Assembly (NCBI RefSeq): GCF_900143065.1
Contig: NZ_FRCX01000024.1
Coordinates: 1 to 35,845, forward strand
Origin: Duganella sacchari
GTDB lineage: Bacteria > Pseudomonadota > Gammaproteobacteria > Burkholderiales > Burkholderiaceae_D
DNA length: 35,845 nt
Reading direction: 5' to 3'
How positions within the stretch are numbered: the stretch's first letter is position 1; the number at the start of each line of letters is the position of its first letter. This document shows, one piece after another, positions 1 to 7,191 of the stretch. The notes below the pieces were generated by a model that saw only the letters and a list, made by a program, of their open reading frames with translations, had not been told where the DNA came from and did no database searches. The translations under genes were made by a program, and so were the position numbers.

Positions 1-113
1 GAGCATTTAATGCTTTTTGTTGCAGCATCAAACGCCCACATTTATCGACTGTAATTTTTTAAAGATCATTCTGTACTGCGCTGCTGATAAAGCGTTTTGT
101 TCATCAGCGAAGA
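1..113 (-). other. rRNA operon leader with boxA-like antitermination site (16S lies beyond the left edge)
   Basis: Read on the minus strand, this A/T-rich stretch contains TGATCTTTAAAAA at 68-56, close to the boxA consensus TGCTCTTTAACA. It is followed by a segment (about 55-20) of the kind I remember as the pre-16S leader of betaproteobacterial rRNA operons. It lies directly downstream of an rRNA-type promoter. The 16S gene itself is not in the window, so the assignment rests on the boxA, the promoter and recall of related leaders. Confidence 0.65.
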
Positions 114-119
114 GGCAAG

Positions 120-165
120 ATTATGAGGCGTTTCGTACATCTCGTCAAGCTCTTCTTTTTTTCGC
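120..165 (-). promoter_or_regulatory. rRNA operon promoter reading leftward out of the window
   Basis: On the minus strand TTGACG (148-143) and CATAAT (125-120) are separated by exactly 17 bases. A purine/A-rich tract (about 165-149, GAAAAAAAGAAGAGC) sits just upstream, like an UP element. Transcription would start near 113 and run through the boxA leader. The remaining bases up to cobT (166-274) show only a weak TAGAAT at 240-245 with no -35 match, which might be the cobT promoter. Confidence 0.7.
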
Positions 166-274
166 TTCACTCTGCATTTGCATGCTTCGTTTCGCGAGGG
201 ACCGAACTATAGCAAGCCACCACCCGCTTTGGCAAGGGGTAGAATAATAAATTCTTCGATTCATACATCGCCCC

Positions 275-1300
275 ATGCCAATCTCCCCTACTCGCAATGA
301 CGCGCTCGCTGTTCAACTCGACAACGCCATTAATAACAAGACCAAGCCGCTGGGTAGCCTGGGCGTATTGGAGGCACTGGCCAAGCAATTGGGCCTCATA
401 CAGAACACGCGGGCTATCTCTATTAGTAAGCCAGCGATCCTGGTCTTCGCTGCCGACCATGGCGTGGTGGCCGAGGGTATCTCCGCCTATCCGCAGGACG
501 TGACCTGGCAAATGGTGGAGAACTTCCTGGCTGGCGGCGCCGCCATCAACGTCTTCGCTGCACAGAACAGCTGTGACCTGCGCGTGATCGATGCGGGCGT
601 CAATCACGACTTCGGCCCGCGCAGCGGCCTGACTGACCGCAAGCTGGCCCATGGCACCCACAACTTTGCGCAGCAGCCCGCCATGAGCAGTGAACTGTGC
701 GATACCGCGCTGGCCACCGGCATGGCCCTGGTGGCTGAACTGGAAGGCAATGTGGTCGGCTTCGGCGAAATGGGCATTGGTAATACCACGGCCGCCGCTG
801 CCCTGATGCACAAGCTGACCGGCATCCCGGTCGCGCAATGTGTCGGCGCCGGCACCGGCTTGTCGGCCGAAGGCATACTGCATAAACAGCACGTCATCGA
901 AGCCGCCGTCGCCAAGCACGTACATGCCACCGAAGCGCATGATGTCCTCGCCACCTTCGGCGGTCTCGAAATTGCCATGATGGCCGGCGCCATGCTGAAA
1001 GCGGCCGAACTGCGCAAGGTGCTGCTCATCGATGGCTTCATCGTTACCAGCGCACTGCTGGTCGCCGCCCGCATGCAGCCCGCCATTCTGGATTACTGCG
1101 TGTTTGCCCACTGCTCCAACGAGAACGGCCACCAACAGATGCTGGAAGCGCTGAACGCGAAACCTTTGCTGAACCTTGGTCTGCGCCTGGGCGAAGGGAC
1201 TGGCTGCGCACTCGCGCTGCCGCTGCTGCACGCTGCCGCCAACTTCCTGAACCAGATGGCCACATTTGAGTCGGCCCAGGTCAGCGAAAAGTCCGAGTAA
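275..1300 (+). CDS. cobT: Nicotinate-nucleotide--dimethylbenzimidazole phosphoribosyltransferase
   Basis: CobT transfers phosphoribose from nicotinate mononucleotide to 5,6-dimethylbenzimidazole, giving alpha-ribazole phosphate for the lower loop of B12. The 341-aa product is near the usual 350. Visible family signatures are AADHGV (59-64), GEMGIGNTT (164-172) and the C-terminal LRLGEGTG motif, whose Glu (about residue 307) matches the catalytic base of characterised CobT. The ATG at 275 is the first start after an in-frame stop at 248-250. No clear Shine-Dalgarno is visible, so translation may start from a short leader. It is the first gene of cobT-cobS-cobC, 3 bases from cobS, and supplies the nucleotide that CobS uses. 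BluB, encoded at the far end of the locus, makes its base. Confidence 0.96.
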   Translation: MPISPTRNDALAVQLDNAINNKTKPLGSLGVLEALAKQLGLIQNTRAISISKPAILVFAADHGVVAEGISAYPQDVTWQMVENFLAGGAAINVFAAQNSCDLRVIDAGVNHDFGPRSGLTDRKLAHGTHNFAQQPAMSSELCDTALATGMALVAELEGNVVGFGEMGIGNTTAAAALMHKLTGIPVAQCVGAGTGLSAEGILHKQHVIEAAVAKHVHATEAHDVLATFGGLEIAMMAGAMLKAAELRKVLLIDGFIVTSALLVAARMQPAILDYCVFAHCSNENGHQQMLEALNAKPLLNLGLRLGEGTGCALALPLLHAAANFLNQMATFESAQVSEKSE

Positions 1301-1303
1301 GCG

Positions 1304-2071
1304 ATGCATCAGCTCCGCCTGTTCTTCACTGCCCTGCAGTTCTTTACCCGCTTGCCCATCCCTGGCTGGGTAGGCTTTGATCCTGCGTGGCTGAACCAGG
1401 CCTCGCGCTACTTTCCGCTGGTCGGTGTCGTGGTGGCGTCAATTACTGGCGGCGCCTATGCATTGGCGTCGTACTTCCTGCCAGCGCCAGTTGCTGTAGT
1501 TATCTCCACCGCAGCCGGCATCTACGCCACCGGCGCCTTCCATGAAGATGGCTTTGCCGATATGTGCGACGGCTTCGGTGGCGGCATGACGCAGGAGCGC
1601 GTGCTGGAGATCATGAAGGACTCGCGCATCGGCGCTTACGGCGCGATCGGCACGCTGTGCATGCTGGCGCTGAAACTGGTGACGCTGTCCATGCTGCCGC
1701 CGCTGGCCGCGATTGGCGCCTTATTCGTGGCCCATCCGCTTTCCCGCCTGATGGCGGCCTCGCTGATCTGGCGTCTCGATTACGCACGCGCAGAAGGCAA
1801 GGCCAAGCCGCTTGCACAGAAAATGAGCAACCGCGAATTCCTGATCGCCGCACTCACGGTTGCCCTGCCTGTCATGGCGGCCGGTGCGCTGCACTGGCTG
1901 CCAGTATCTGCGCTGTTCAGCGGCGTGGTGGCAACGGCCATCGCGACGTTCTGGCTGGCCCGTAAATGCGTGCACCGCATCGACGGCTACACGGGCGATT
2001 GCCTGGGCGCGGTGCAGCAGGTGACCGAAGTGATGTTCTATCTATGCGTCCTGGCCAGCTTCACGCGATGA
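1304..2071 (+). CDS. cobS: Adenosylcobinamide-GDP ribazoletransferase (cobalamin synthase)
   Basis: CobS is an integral membrane enzyme that joins adenosylcobinamide-GDP to alpha-ribazole (or its phosphate), the final assembly step of B12. The 255-aa product has the family signature FHEDGFADMCDGFGG followed by MKDSRIGAYG (about residues 78-112), the acidic metal-binding region. It also has several hydrophobic spans, for example around 35-60, 120-150 and 180-215. The start lies 3 bases after cobT, and the stop overlaps the cobC start in ATGA. It should work with CobU and CobT products encoded in the same window. Confidence 0.95.
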   Translation: MHQLRLFFTALQFFTRLPIPGWVGFDPAWLNQASRYFPLVGVVVASITGGAYALASYFLPAPVAVVISTAAGIYATGAFHEDGFADMCDGFGGGMTQERVLEIMKDSRIGAYGAIGTLCMLALKLVTLSMLPPLAAIGALFVAHPLSRLMAASLIWRLDYARAEGKAKPLAQKMSNREFLIAALTVALPVMAAGALHWLPVSALFSGVVATAIATFWLARKCVHRIDGYTGDCLGAVQQVTEVMFYLCVLASFTR

Positions 2072-2586
2072 CGCTGATACTGGTCCGCCATCCCCAGCCG
2101 CTGGTCGCCCCAGGCATCTGCTACGGCAGTACCGATCTGGCGGTCGCGCCCGAGCAGCTGGAGCAAACACTGGCGACGCTGCGGCTGCCCAGCGATCTGC
2201 CCATCTATTCCAGCCCCCTGCGCCGCTGCGCCGAATTGGCCGCCCGCCTGACGCCAACGCCACACTATGATGCCCGCCTGGCCGAGATGCATTTCGGCGA
2301 CTGGGAAATGCAGCCATGGGACGCCATCCCCCGCGCAGCCATCGACGCCTGGGCCGCCGACACGGTCAACTACCGCCCCGGCGGCGGCGAGAGCGTATTG
2401 CAGATGGCGCAGCGCATCAGCGCATTCCACACGGCGCTGCAAGGCCAGTCCGCCATCGTCATCTGCCACGCCGGCGCCATCCGTTTGCTCACTGCCTGCC
2501 ACGCCGGCCTTGCCCCTGCGGAGATGGCGCGACAGGCCGCGCAAAGCGCCCACCAAATCCCCTACGGCTCCACTTTGACCCTTTAA
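2068..2586 (+). CDS. cobC: Alpha-ribazole phosphatase (histidine phosphatase family)
   Basis: This 172-aa member of the phosphoglycerate-mutase-like histidine phosphatase superfamily probably removes the phosphate from alpha-ribazole phosphate or from adenosylcobalamin phosphate. The N-terminal LVRHPQP holds the phospho-accepting His8, and the second catalytic His is in ICHAGAI (His134). The motif reads RHP rather than the commoner RHG, a variant I recall in beta-proteobacterial CobC proteins. The start at 2068 overlaps the cobS stop (ATGA). Longer in-frame starts would overlap cobS heavily and lack the motif at the N-terminus. It is the last gene before the riboswitch-controlled part of the locus. 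Confidence 0.9.
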   Translation: MTLILVRHPQPLVAPGICYGSTDLAVAPEQLEQTLATLRLPSDLPIYSSPLRRCAELAARLTPTPHYDARLAEMHFGDWEMQPWDAIPRAAIDAWAADTVNYRPGGGESVLQMAQRISAFHTALQGQSAIVICHAGAIRLLTACHAGLAPAEMARQAAQSAHQIPYGSTLTL

Positions 2587-2607
2587 ACCCGTATAATGTG
2601 CGGGTTT
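2585..2607 (+). promoter_or_regulatory. -10 hexamer inside a small inverted repeat, upstream of the B12 riboswitch
   Basis: AAACCCG (2585-2591) and CGGGTTT (2601-2607) form a perfect 7-bp inverted repeat whose 9-base loop begins with a perfect TATAAT (2592-2597). TTGACC at 2575-2580 is only 11 bases upstream, too close for a standard -35. The site starts at the cobC stop codon. It could be the promoter of the riboswitch-btuB transcript, the end signal of cobTSC (stem followed by TTTT), or both. Which role applies is undecided from sequence. Confidence 0.5.
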
Positions 2608-2796
2608 TGGTGCCCGCATGTCTGTTCAGACCTGCAGTTAAACGGGAAACACGAAGCCATAAAAGCCAACGTGTGCTGCCCCCGCAACGGTAAGCAAGCG
2701 TCGCCGCTGTACGCGACACATCACCTCTTATAACCACTGTGCCGAGGCATGGGAAGGTAAGGTGGTTCCACTTGTTAGCCCGGATACCGGCCAAAC
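2605..2796 (+). ncRNA. Cobalamin (adenosylcobalamin) riboswitch
   Basis: The region carries the ordered hallmarks of the B12 aptamer: AACGGGAA at 2641-2648, CCCCCGCAACGGTAA at 2679-2693, the B12-box CCACTG at 2734-2739 followed by GAGGCATGGGAAGG, and AGCCCGGATACCGGCC at 2777-2792. The outer P1 helix can be drawn as TTTGG (2606-2610) with CCAAA (2791-2795). It sits 85 bases before the btuB start, the classic location. Bound cobalamin is expected to lower btuB expression, and possibly that of the genes behind it. Confidence 0.95.
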
Positions 2797-2821
2797 CAGG
2801 TGGAAGCGGGCTGCCCCTCGC

Positions 2822-2872
2822 TTCTGTTCACAATTGGCCAACGGGGACGTCGGCCAGTTGCTACTAACAGAA
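2822..2872 (+). promoter_or_regulatory. Hairpin of the riboswitch expression platform before btuB
   Basis: Nested complementary arms lie between the aptamer and the btuB ATG (2881): TTCTGTT (2822-2828) with AACAGAA (2866-2872), and AATTGGCC (2832-2839) with GGCCAGTT (2852-2859, one G-U pair). There is no U-tract behind it. That argues for control of ribosome access rather than transcription termination. No strong Shine-Dalgarno is visible in the last 10 bases before the ATG. Confidence 0.6.
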
Positions 2873-2880
2873 ATAACATC

Positions 2881-4737
2881 ATGACCCTTCGTATCTCCCG
2901 TCCTGCGGCGCTGTCGTCGCTGGCATTGGCCATGGCTGCCTGCTACGCGCACGCCGAACCAGTCAACAATGGCACCGTGGTTGTCACCGCCACCCGTACC
3001 CCGCAACCGCTGGCCAACGTCATCAGCGATACCATCACGATCAGCGCCGAGCAGATTTCGGAATCGGGCGCCGGCTCCATCATCGACCTGCTGCAGCGCC
3101 AGCGCGGCATCGAGATCGCCCGTAATGGCGGCGCAGGTACGGCGTCCAGCGTCTACATCCGTGGCGCCAACAGCAACCACAATATCGTGCTGGTGGACGG
3201 TGTGCGTATCGGTTCCTCGACCACCGGCGCCGCCAACTGGAGCGCCATTCCGCTGACCGCGATTGACCATATCGAAATCGTCTACGGCCCACTGAGCTCC
3301 CTGTACGGCGCCGACGCCATCGGCGGCGTCATCCAGATTTTCACCAAAAAAGGCAAAGGTGCGCCAAGCGTGACGGCGTTCGCAGGCTACGGCAGCGACA
3401 AGACGCGCGAAGCCGACGCCACCCTGTCCGGCGCCACCGGCGGTGAGCATAGCTTCAGCTACGCGATCAGCGCCGGCAAGGAAAAATCCGACGGCTTCTC
3501 GGCCACGCGCCCGGCCAGCGGCTCATACAACCCTGACCGCGACGGCTACGACAAGGAAAACGTCTCCGGCCAATTCAGCCTGCAACTGGCGCCCGGCTAC
3601 GAAGCCGGCGCACTGTTCTTGCACAGCAAACTGGATTCGCAGTACGACAGCGGCGCGTCAGCATATGATGTCCGCAGCAAGGCGCTGTTTGAAACCGCCG
3701 CCCTCTACGGCAAGGCGCAGTTTGTATCGAACGTCGACACCCTGCTGCAATACGCAGAGAGCAAGGACAACGGCGAAACCTTCAGCAGCGCGGCAGCTAC
3801 CGGCTACTCGCGCATCAATACCAAGCAGACCGACATCACGCTGCAAAACGACATCCGCATTGGCGAAGATGTATTGCAAGTGCTGTACGATCACCGCAAG
3901 GAAGAAGTGGACACCAACGGTTTCAAGCTGGACAAGCCGGAACGCACCACCAACTCCTGGGCCGCATCCTATAACGCCCGCCGCGGCGCCAACCTGCTGA
4001 ACGCCGCCATCCGCCGCGATAAATCGGTGTACGGTGCGAAGAACACCGGCTCGCTGGGCTACGGCTACGACTTCACGCGCCAGCTGCGCGCCACCGCCAG
4101 CTATGGCACCAGCTTCCGCGCGCCGACCTACAATGAACTGTACTATCCAGGCTACGGCAATCCTGCCAACAAACCGGAACAAGGCAAGAACGCAGAAATC
4201 GGCATCCGCTGGGATGACGGCGTCAACGCGATCAGCGCCAACTACTACCGTAACCGCCTGACCGATCTGCTGTTGAGCACCACGCCATGCCCATTCGGCA
4301 CCAGTACCGGCAAGTCCTGCGTGTACAACATCGCCAACGCCACGCTGGAAGGCCTGACCGTCGCAGGCGCCACCAAACTGGCCGGGGTCAACCTGAATGC
4401 CAGCATCGACCTACAAGATCCCAAAGACGACAACAGCGGCAAGCGTCTGGCACGCCGTTCGAAGAAACACGGCAACCTGAGCGCCGACTACGCTATCGGC
4501 CAGTGGAAGCTGGGCGCGGAGCTGGACCTGTCCGGCGACCGTTACGACGATGCACTCAACAAGACCCGCCTGGGCGGCTATGGCCTGGTGAACCTGTTCG
4601 CCACCTACGCCATCACGCGCGACTGGTCGGCGCTGGTCCGCTGGAATAACATCGGCGACAAGCAGTACGACCTGGCGAATAACTACGCAACGCCAGGCTC
4701 CAAGGTGTTTGCCGGTATCCGTTACGGCTACAAATAA
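2881..4737 (+). CDS. btuB: TonB-dependent vitamin B12 outer-membrane receptor
   Basis: This 618-aa outer-membrane barrel takes up cobalamin and other corrinoids with energy from TonB. The chosen start (2881) gives a clean signal peptide ending near CYAHA (about residue 24). A longer reading from 2800 would run into the riboswitch. After the signal comes a TonB-box-like GTVVVTATRTP, then the plug with QRQRGIEIARNGG, SVYIRG and LVDGVRIG, and a barrel ending in FAGIRYGYK. The length matches BtuB (about 600). Placement behind a B12 riboswitch and before btuC makes the substrate clear. A U-tract terminator follows the stop, so the receptor may be made in excess of the downstream enzymes. Confidence 0.95.
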   Translation: MTLRISRPAALSSLALAMAACYAHAEPVNNGTVVVTATRTPQPLANVISDTITISAEQISESGAGSIIDLLQRQRGIEIARNGGAGTASSVYIRGANSNHNIVLVDGVRIGSSTTGAANWSAIPLTAIDHIEIVYGPLSSLYGADAIGGVIQIFTKKGKGAPSVTAFAGYGSDKTREADATLSGATGGEHSFSYAISAGKEKSDGFSATRPASGSYNPDRDGYDKENVSGQFSLQLAPGYEAGALFLHSKLDSQYDSGASAYDVRSKALFETAALYGKAQFVSNVDTLLQYAESKDNGETFSSAAATGYSRINTKQTDITLQNDIRIGEDVLQVLYDHRKEEVDTNGFKLDKPERTTNSWAASYNARRGANLLNAAIRRDKSVYGAKNTGSLGYGYDFTRQLRATASYGTSFRAPTYNELYYPGYGNPANKPEQGKNAEIGIRWDDGVNAISANYYRNRLTDLLLSTTPCPFGTSTGKSCVYNIANATLEGLTVAGATKLAGVNLNASIDLQDPKDDNSGKRLARRSKKHGNLSADYAIGQWKLGAELDLSGDRYDDALNKTRLGGYGLVNLFATYAITRDWSALVRWNNIGDKQYDLANNYATPGSKVFAGIRYGYK

Positions 4738-4746
4738 TGGTGTAAC

Positions 4747-4782
4747 CTGCCGGGGTTGGCCACCTTCCCCGGCAGTTTTTTT
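4747..4782 (+). terminator. Rho-independent terminator between btuB and btuC
   Basis: CTGCCGGGG (4747-4755) and CCCCGGCAG (4767-4775) are perfectly complementary and are followed by seven T's (4776-4782). The next gene starts only 11 bases later and no separate promoter is evident. It is therefore probably a partial terminator that sets a btuB-rich ratio over the rest of the operon. Confidence 0.88.
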
Positions 4783-4793
4783 GAAAGCAGTGC

Positions 4794-5816
4794 ATGCATT
4801 CTTTCTCCCGCAATCTGCGACAGCGCGCCGTCATCACCTTCACCGGGTTGGTGCTGTTTGCGTTTGCCAGCCTGATTTTTTCGGGCATGACCGGTTCGGT
4901 CTCGATTCCCATTTCCGATATTCCCGCAGCGCTCAATGAACTGCTGCACGGCCAGCAATCGACGCTGGCAGCCACCCTGCTCGACCTGCGCCTCAGCCGC
5001 GCGGTCTCCGCTTTCGCCACAGGCGCAGCGCTGTCGCTGGCCGGCGTGATGATGCAGGCATTGCTGCGCAATCCGCTGGCCGATCCGTATGTCCTTGGCA
5101 TTTCGGCCGGCGCCTCCGTCGGTGCGCTGGCCGCGTTGTTATTCATGTGCGCCGCCTGGATGGTGGATGCCGCCGCCTTCGTCGGCGCCGTCACCGTCGC
5201 CATGATGCTGTATCTGCTGGCCAAGCGCGACCTGCGCAGCGGTACCGCTGCCGAAGGCGGCACCGCGCTGTTGCTGCTGACCGGCGCCATCATGTCTTCC
5301 GCCTGCATGGCGCTGGTGACGCTGATGCTGTCCGTCGCCCCGGAAAGCCGCTTGCGCAGCATGGTGTTCTGGATGATCGGCGATCTGTCCGGTACCCAGG
5401 TGCGCGTCATGCCATGGGTGGTCCTGATCGCTGCGCTGGCGTATGCGCTGCGCATTGCCCGCTCCATCAACGTCATGGCGCTGCATGCGGAGGCCGCCGC
5501 CACGCTGGGCATCCGCGTGGGCGCGCTGCGCAAAGGCCTGTTCTTCGTCTCCGGCCTGCTGACCGCCAGCGCCGTCACCAGCGCGGGCAGCATTGGCTTT
5601 GTCGGCCTGATTGTGCCGCACGCCTGCCGCTTTGCGGTCGGTCCCGACCACCGCATACTGATTCCGGCCGCCACGCTGGCCGGCGGCACCTTCCTGCTGC
5701 TGGCCGACACGCTGGCCCGCACCGTGATCGCGCCGACCCAGCTGCCAGTGGGCGTGGTGACGGCGCTGATCGGCGCCCCGGTCTTCCTGTATCAACTGCA
5801 TCGGCTGCGCAAATGA
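4794..5816 (+). CDS. btuC: Vitamin B12 ABC transporter permease (FecCD family)
   Basis: The 340-aa inner-membrane permease of the FecCD/BtuC type has about ten hydrophobic segments. Typical sequences are RLSRAVSAFATGAALSLAGVMMQALLRNPLADPYVLGISAGAS (a permease signature, about residues 64-107) and the C-terminal GFVGLIVPHACR near 265-275. It would form the channel of BtuCD and receive corrinoid from BtuF in the periplasm. The stop overlaps the btuD start by four bases. The start lies 11 bases behind the terminator that follows btuB, with only a weak GAAAG as ribosome site. Confidence 0.93.
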   Translation: MHSFSRNLRQRAVITFTGLVLFAFASLIFSGMTGSVSIPISDIPAALNELLHGQQSTLAATLLDLRLSRAVSAFATGAALSLAGVMMQALLRNPLADPYVLGISAGASVGALAALLFMCAAWMVDAAAFVGAVTVAMMLYLLAKRDLRSGTAAEGGTALLLLTGAIMSSACMALVTLMLSVAPESRLRSMVFWMIGDLSGTQVRVMPWVVLIAALAYALRIARSINVMALHAEAAATLGIRVGALRKGLFFVSGLLTASAVTSAGSIGFVGLIVPHACRFAVGPDHRILIPAATLAGGTFLLLADTLARTVIAPTQLPVGVVTALIGAPVFLYQLHRLRK

Positions 5817-6589
5817 TGATCGGTACTCACAACCTCTCCCTCAGCATCGGCCAGCGCCAGCTGGTCACGGACCTGAACTGGCAGGTGGCCGAAGGTGAAT
5901 GCTGGAGCATCATCGGCCGAAATGGCGCCGGCAAAAGTACGCTGATGCGCGCACTGGCGGGACTGCGTGGCGTGGAAGCTGGCCATGTCGCCCTGTCCGG
6001 CAAGCCGCTGGCGGAATGGCCGCTGGCGGAACTGGCACGCCAGCGTGCCTTCCTCGCCCAAAGCCGCAGCGACGCCTTTGCTTACAGCGTTATCGAAACC
6101 GTGCTGTCGGCACGCCATCCCTATCACGGCAACCGCTACTGGGAAGACAGCGACGATCACGCGATCGCCTTGAAATCGCTGGAAGCCATGGAAGTCGCCG
6201 ACCTGGCCGGACGCGATGTGCGTACGCTGTCCGGTGGTGAACGCCAGCGTGTCGCCATCGCCGCCATGCTGGCGCAGGACACGCCGCTGCTGCTGCTCGA
6301 CGAACCCGCCAATGCGCTCGACCTCGCGCACCAGGTCAGCGTGATGAATATTCTGGCGCGCCTGTGCCGCGAGCAGGGCAAGACCGCCGTCATGATCGGC
6401 CACGATCTGACGCTGGCGCACGGCGTCTCCACCCACGCCCTGCTGCTGAAAGGCGATGGCCGCTGGCTGGCAGGCAGCAAGGATGATGTCATGCGGGAGG
6501 ACATCCTCAGCGACTACCTCGGCCATCCGATTGAAGTCATCCAGCATGGTGCACGCAGCATCTTTATCCCTAACGAGAACACACTATGA
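5813..6589 (+). CDS. btuD: Vitamin B12 ABC transporter ATP-binding protein
   Basis: This 258-aa ATPase has Walker A GRNGAGKS (35-42), ABC signature LSGGE (139-143), Walker B LLLLDEP with Asp163-Glu164, and H-loop His197 in GHDLT. It would drive corrinoid import through BtuC. Two adjacent ATGs (5813 and 5816) overlap the btuC stop; I use the first. The longer upstream reading in this frame is only the shadow of btuC. The stop overlaps the cobO start (ATGA), so translation of the two is likely coupled. Confidence 0.93.
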   Translation: MMIGTHNLSLSIGQRQLVTDLNWQVAEGECWSIIGRNGAGKSTLMRALAGLRGVEAGHVALSGKPLAEWPLAELARQRAFLAQSRSDAFAYSVIETVLSARHPYHGNRYWEDSDDHAIALKSLEAMEVADLAGRDVRTLSGGERQRVAIAAMLAQDTPLLLLDEPANALDLAHQVSVMNILARLCREQGKTAVMIGHDLTLAHGVSTHALLLKGDGRWLAGSKDDVMREDILSDYLGHPIEVIQHGARSIFIPNENTL

Positions 6590-7191
6590 GCGACGAGATC
6601 AACGAACGTCACCGCGTCCGCATGGAACGCAAAAAAGCCATTATCGATGCCAAGATTGCCGCTGCGGACAAGCAAATCGGCATCATCATCGTCAACACCG
6701 GCAACGGCAAAGGCAAAAGCTCCAGTGGCTTCGGCATGGCGATCCGCGCCATGGGCCATGGCATGAAAGTCGGCGTGGTGCAGTTCATCAAAGGCGCAAT
6801 GCAGACGGGCGAAGAGCTGTTCCTGCGCCGCTTCCCGGAAGAGATCAGCTTCCACTCCATGGGCGAAGGCTATACCTGGGAGACCCAGAACCGCGAACGC
6901 GATATCGAAAAGGCCGAACTGGCATGGGAGCAGGCCAGGAAATTCCTGGCCGATCCGGAAATCGGCCTGGTGATATTCGATGAGCTGAACATCGCCCTCA
7001 AATACCGCTACCTGGATGTGGAAGTGGTCATCAACGATCTTCTGGCACGTCCACCAATGCAGCACGTGGTCATCACCGGCCGTGGCGCGCCACCGGAACT
7101 GATCGAGATTGCCGACACCGTCACTGAAATGAATGTCGTCAAACACGCTTTCAAGGCCGGCATTGGCGCGCAAGCGGGGACCGAATGGTAA
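6586..7191 (+). CDS. cobO: Corrinoid adenosyltransferase (cob(I)yrinate a,c-diamide adenosyltransferase)
   Basis: This is the CobA/CobO/BtuR-type enzyme that moves the 5'-deoxyadenosyl group of ATP onto the cobalt of reduced corrinoids. The 201-aa protein has a charged N-terminal helix and the special P-loop GNGKGKSS (39-46). It continues with VVQFIKG, the FHSMGEGYTW motif and DELN near 127, all typical of this family. Length fits (about 200). It overlaps btuD by 4 and cobB by 7 bases. Because uptake genes flank it, it probably adenosylates both imported corrinoids and pathway intermediates. Confidence 0.94.
   Translation: MSDEINERHRVRMERKKAIIDAKIAAADKQIGIIIVNTGNGKGKSSSGFGMAIRAMGHGMKVGVVQFIKGAMQTGEELFLRRFPEEISFHSMGEGYTWETQNRERDIEKAELAWEQARKFLADPEIGLVIFDELNIALKYRYLDVEVVINDLLARPPMQHVVITGRGAPPELIEIADTVTEMNVVKHAFKAGIGAQAGTEW

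Noticed and set aside
17..247. A 76-codon plus-strand reading frame at the left edge
   Set aside because: It lies over the rRNA promoter and boxA leader of the other strand, has no ribosome site and no recognisable protein pattern.
167..1309. A long minus-strand reading frame opposite cobT
   Set aside because: cobT carries all CobT motifs; the opposite frame is an artefact of high GC.
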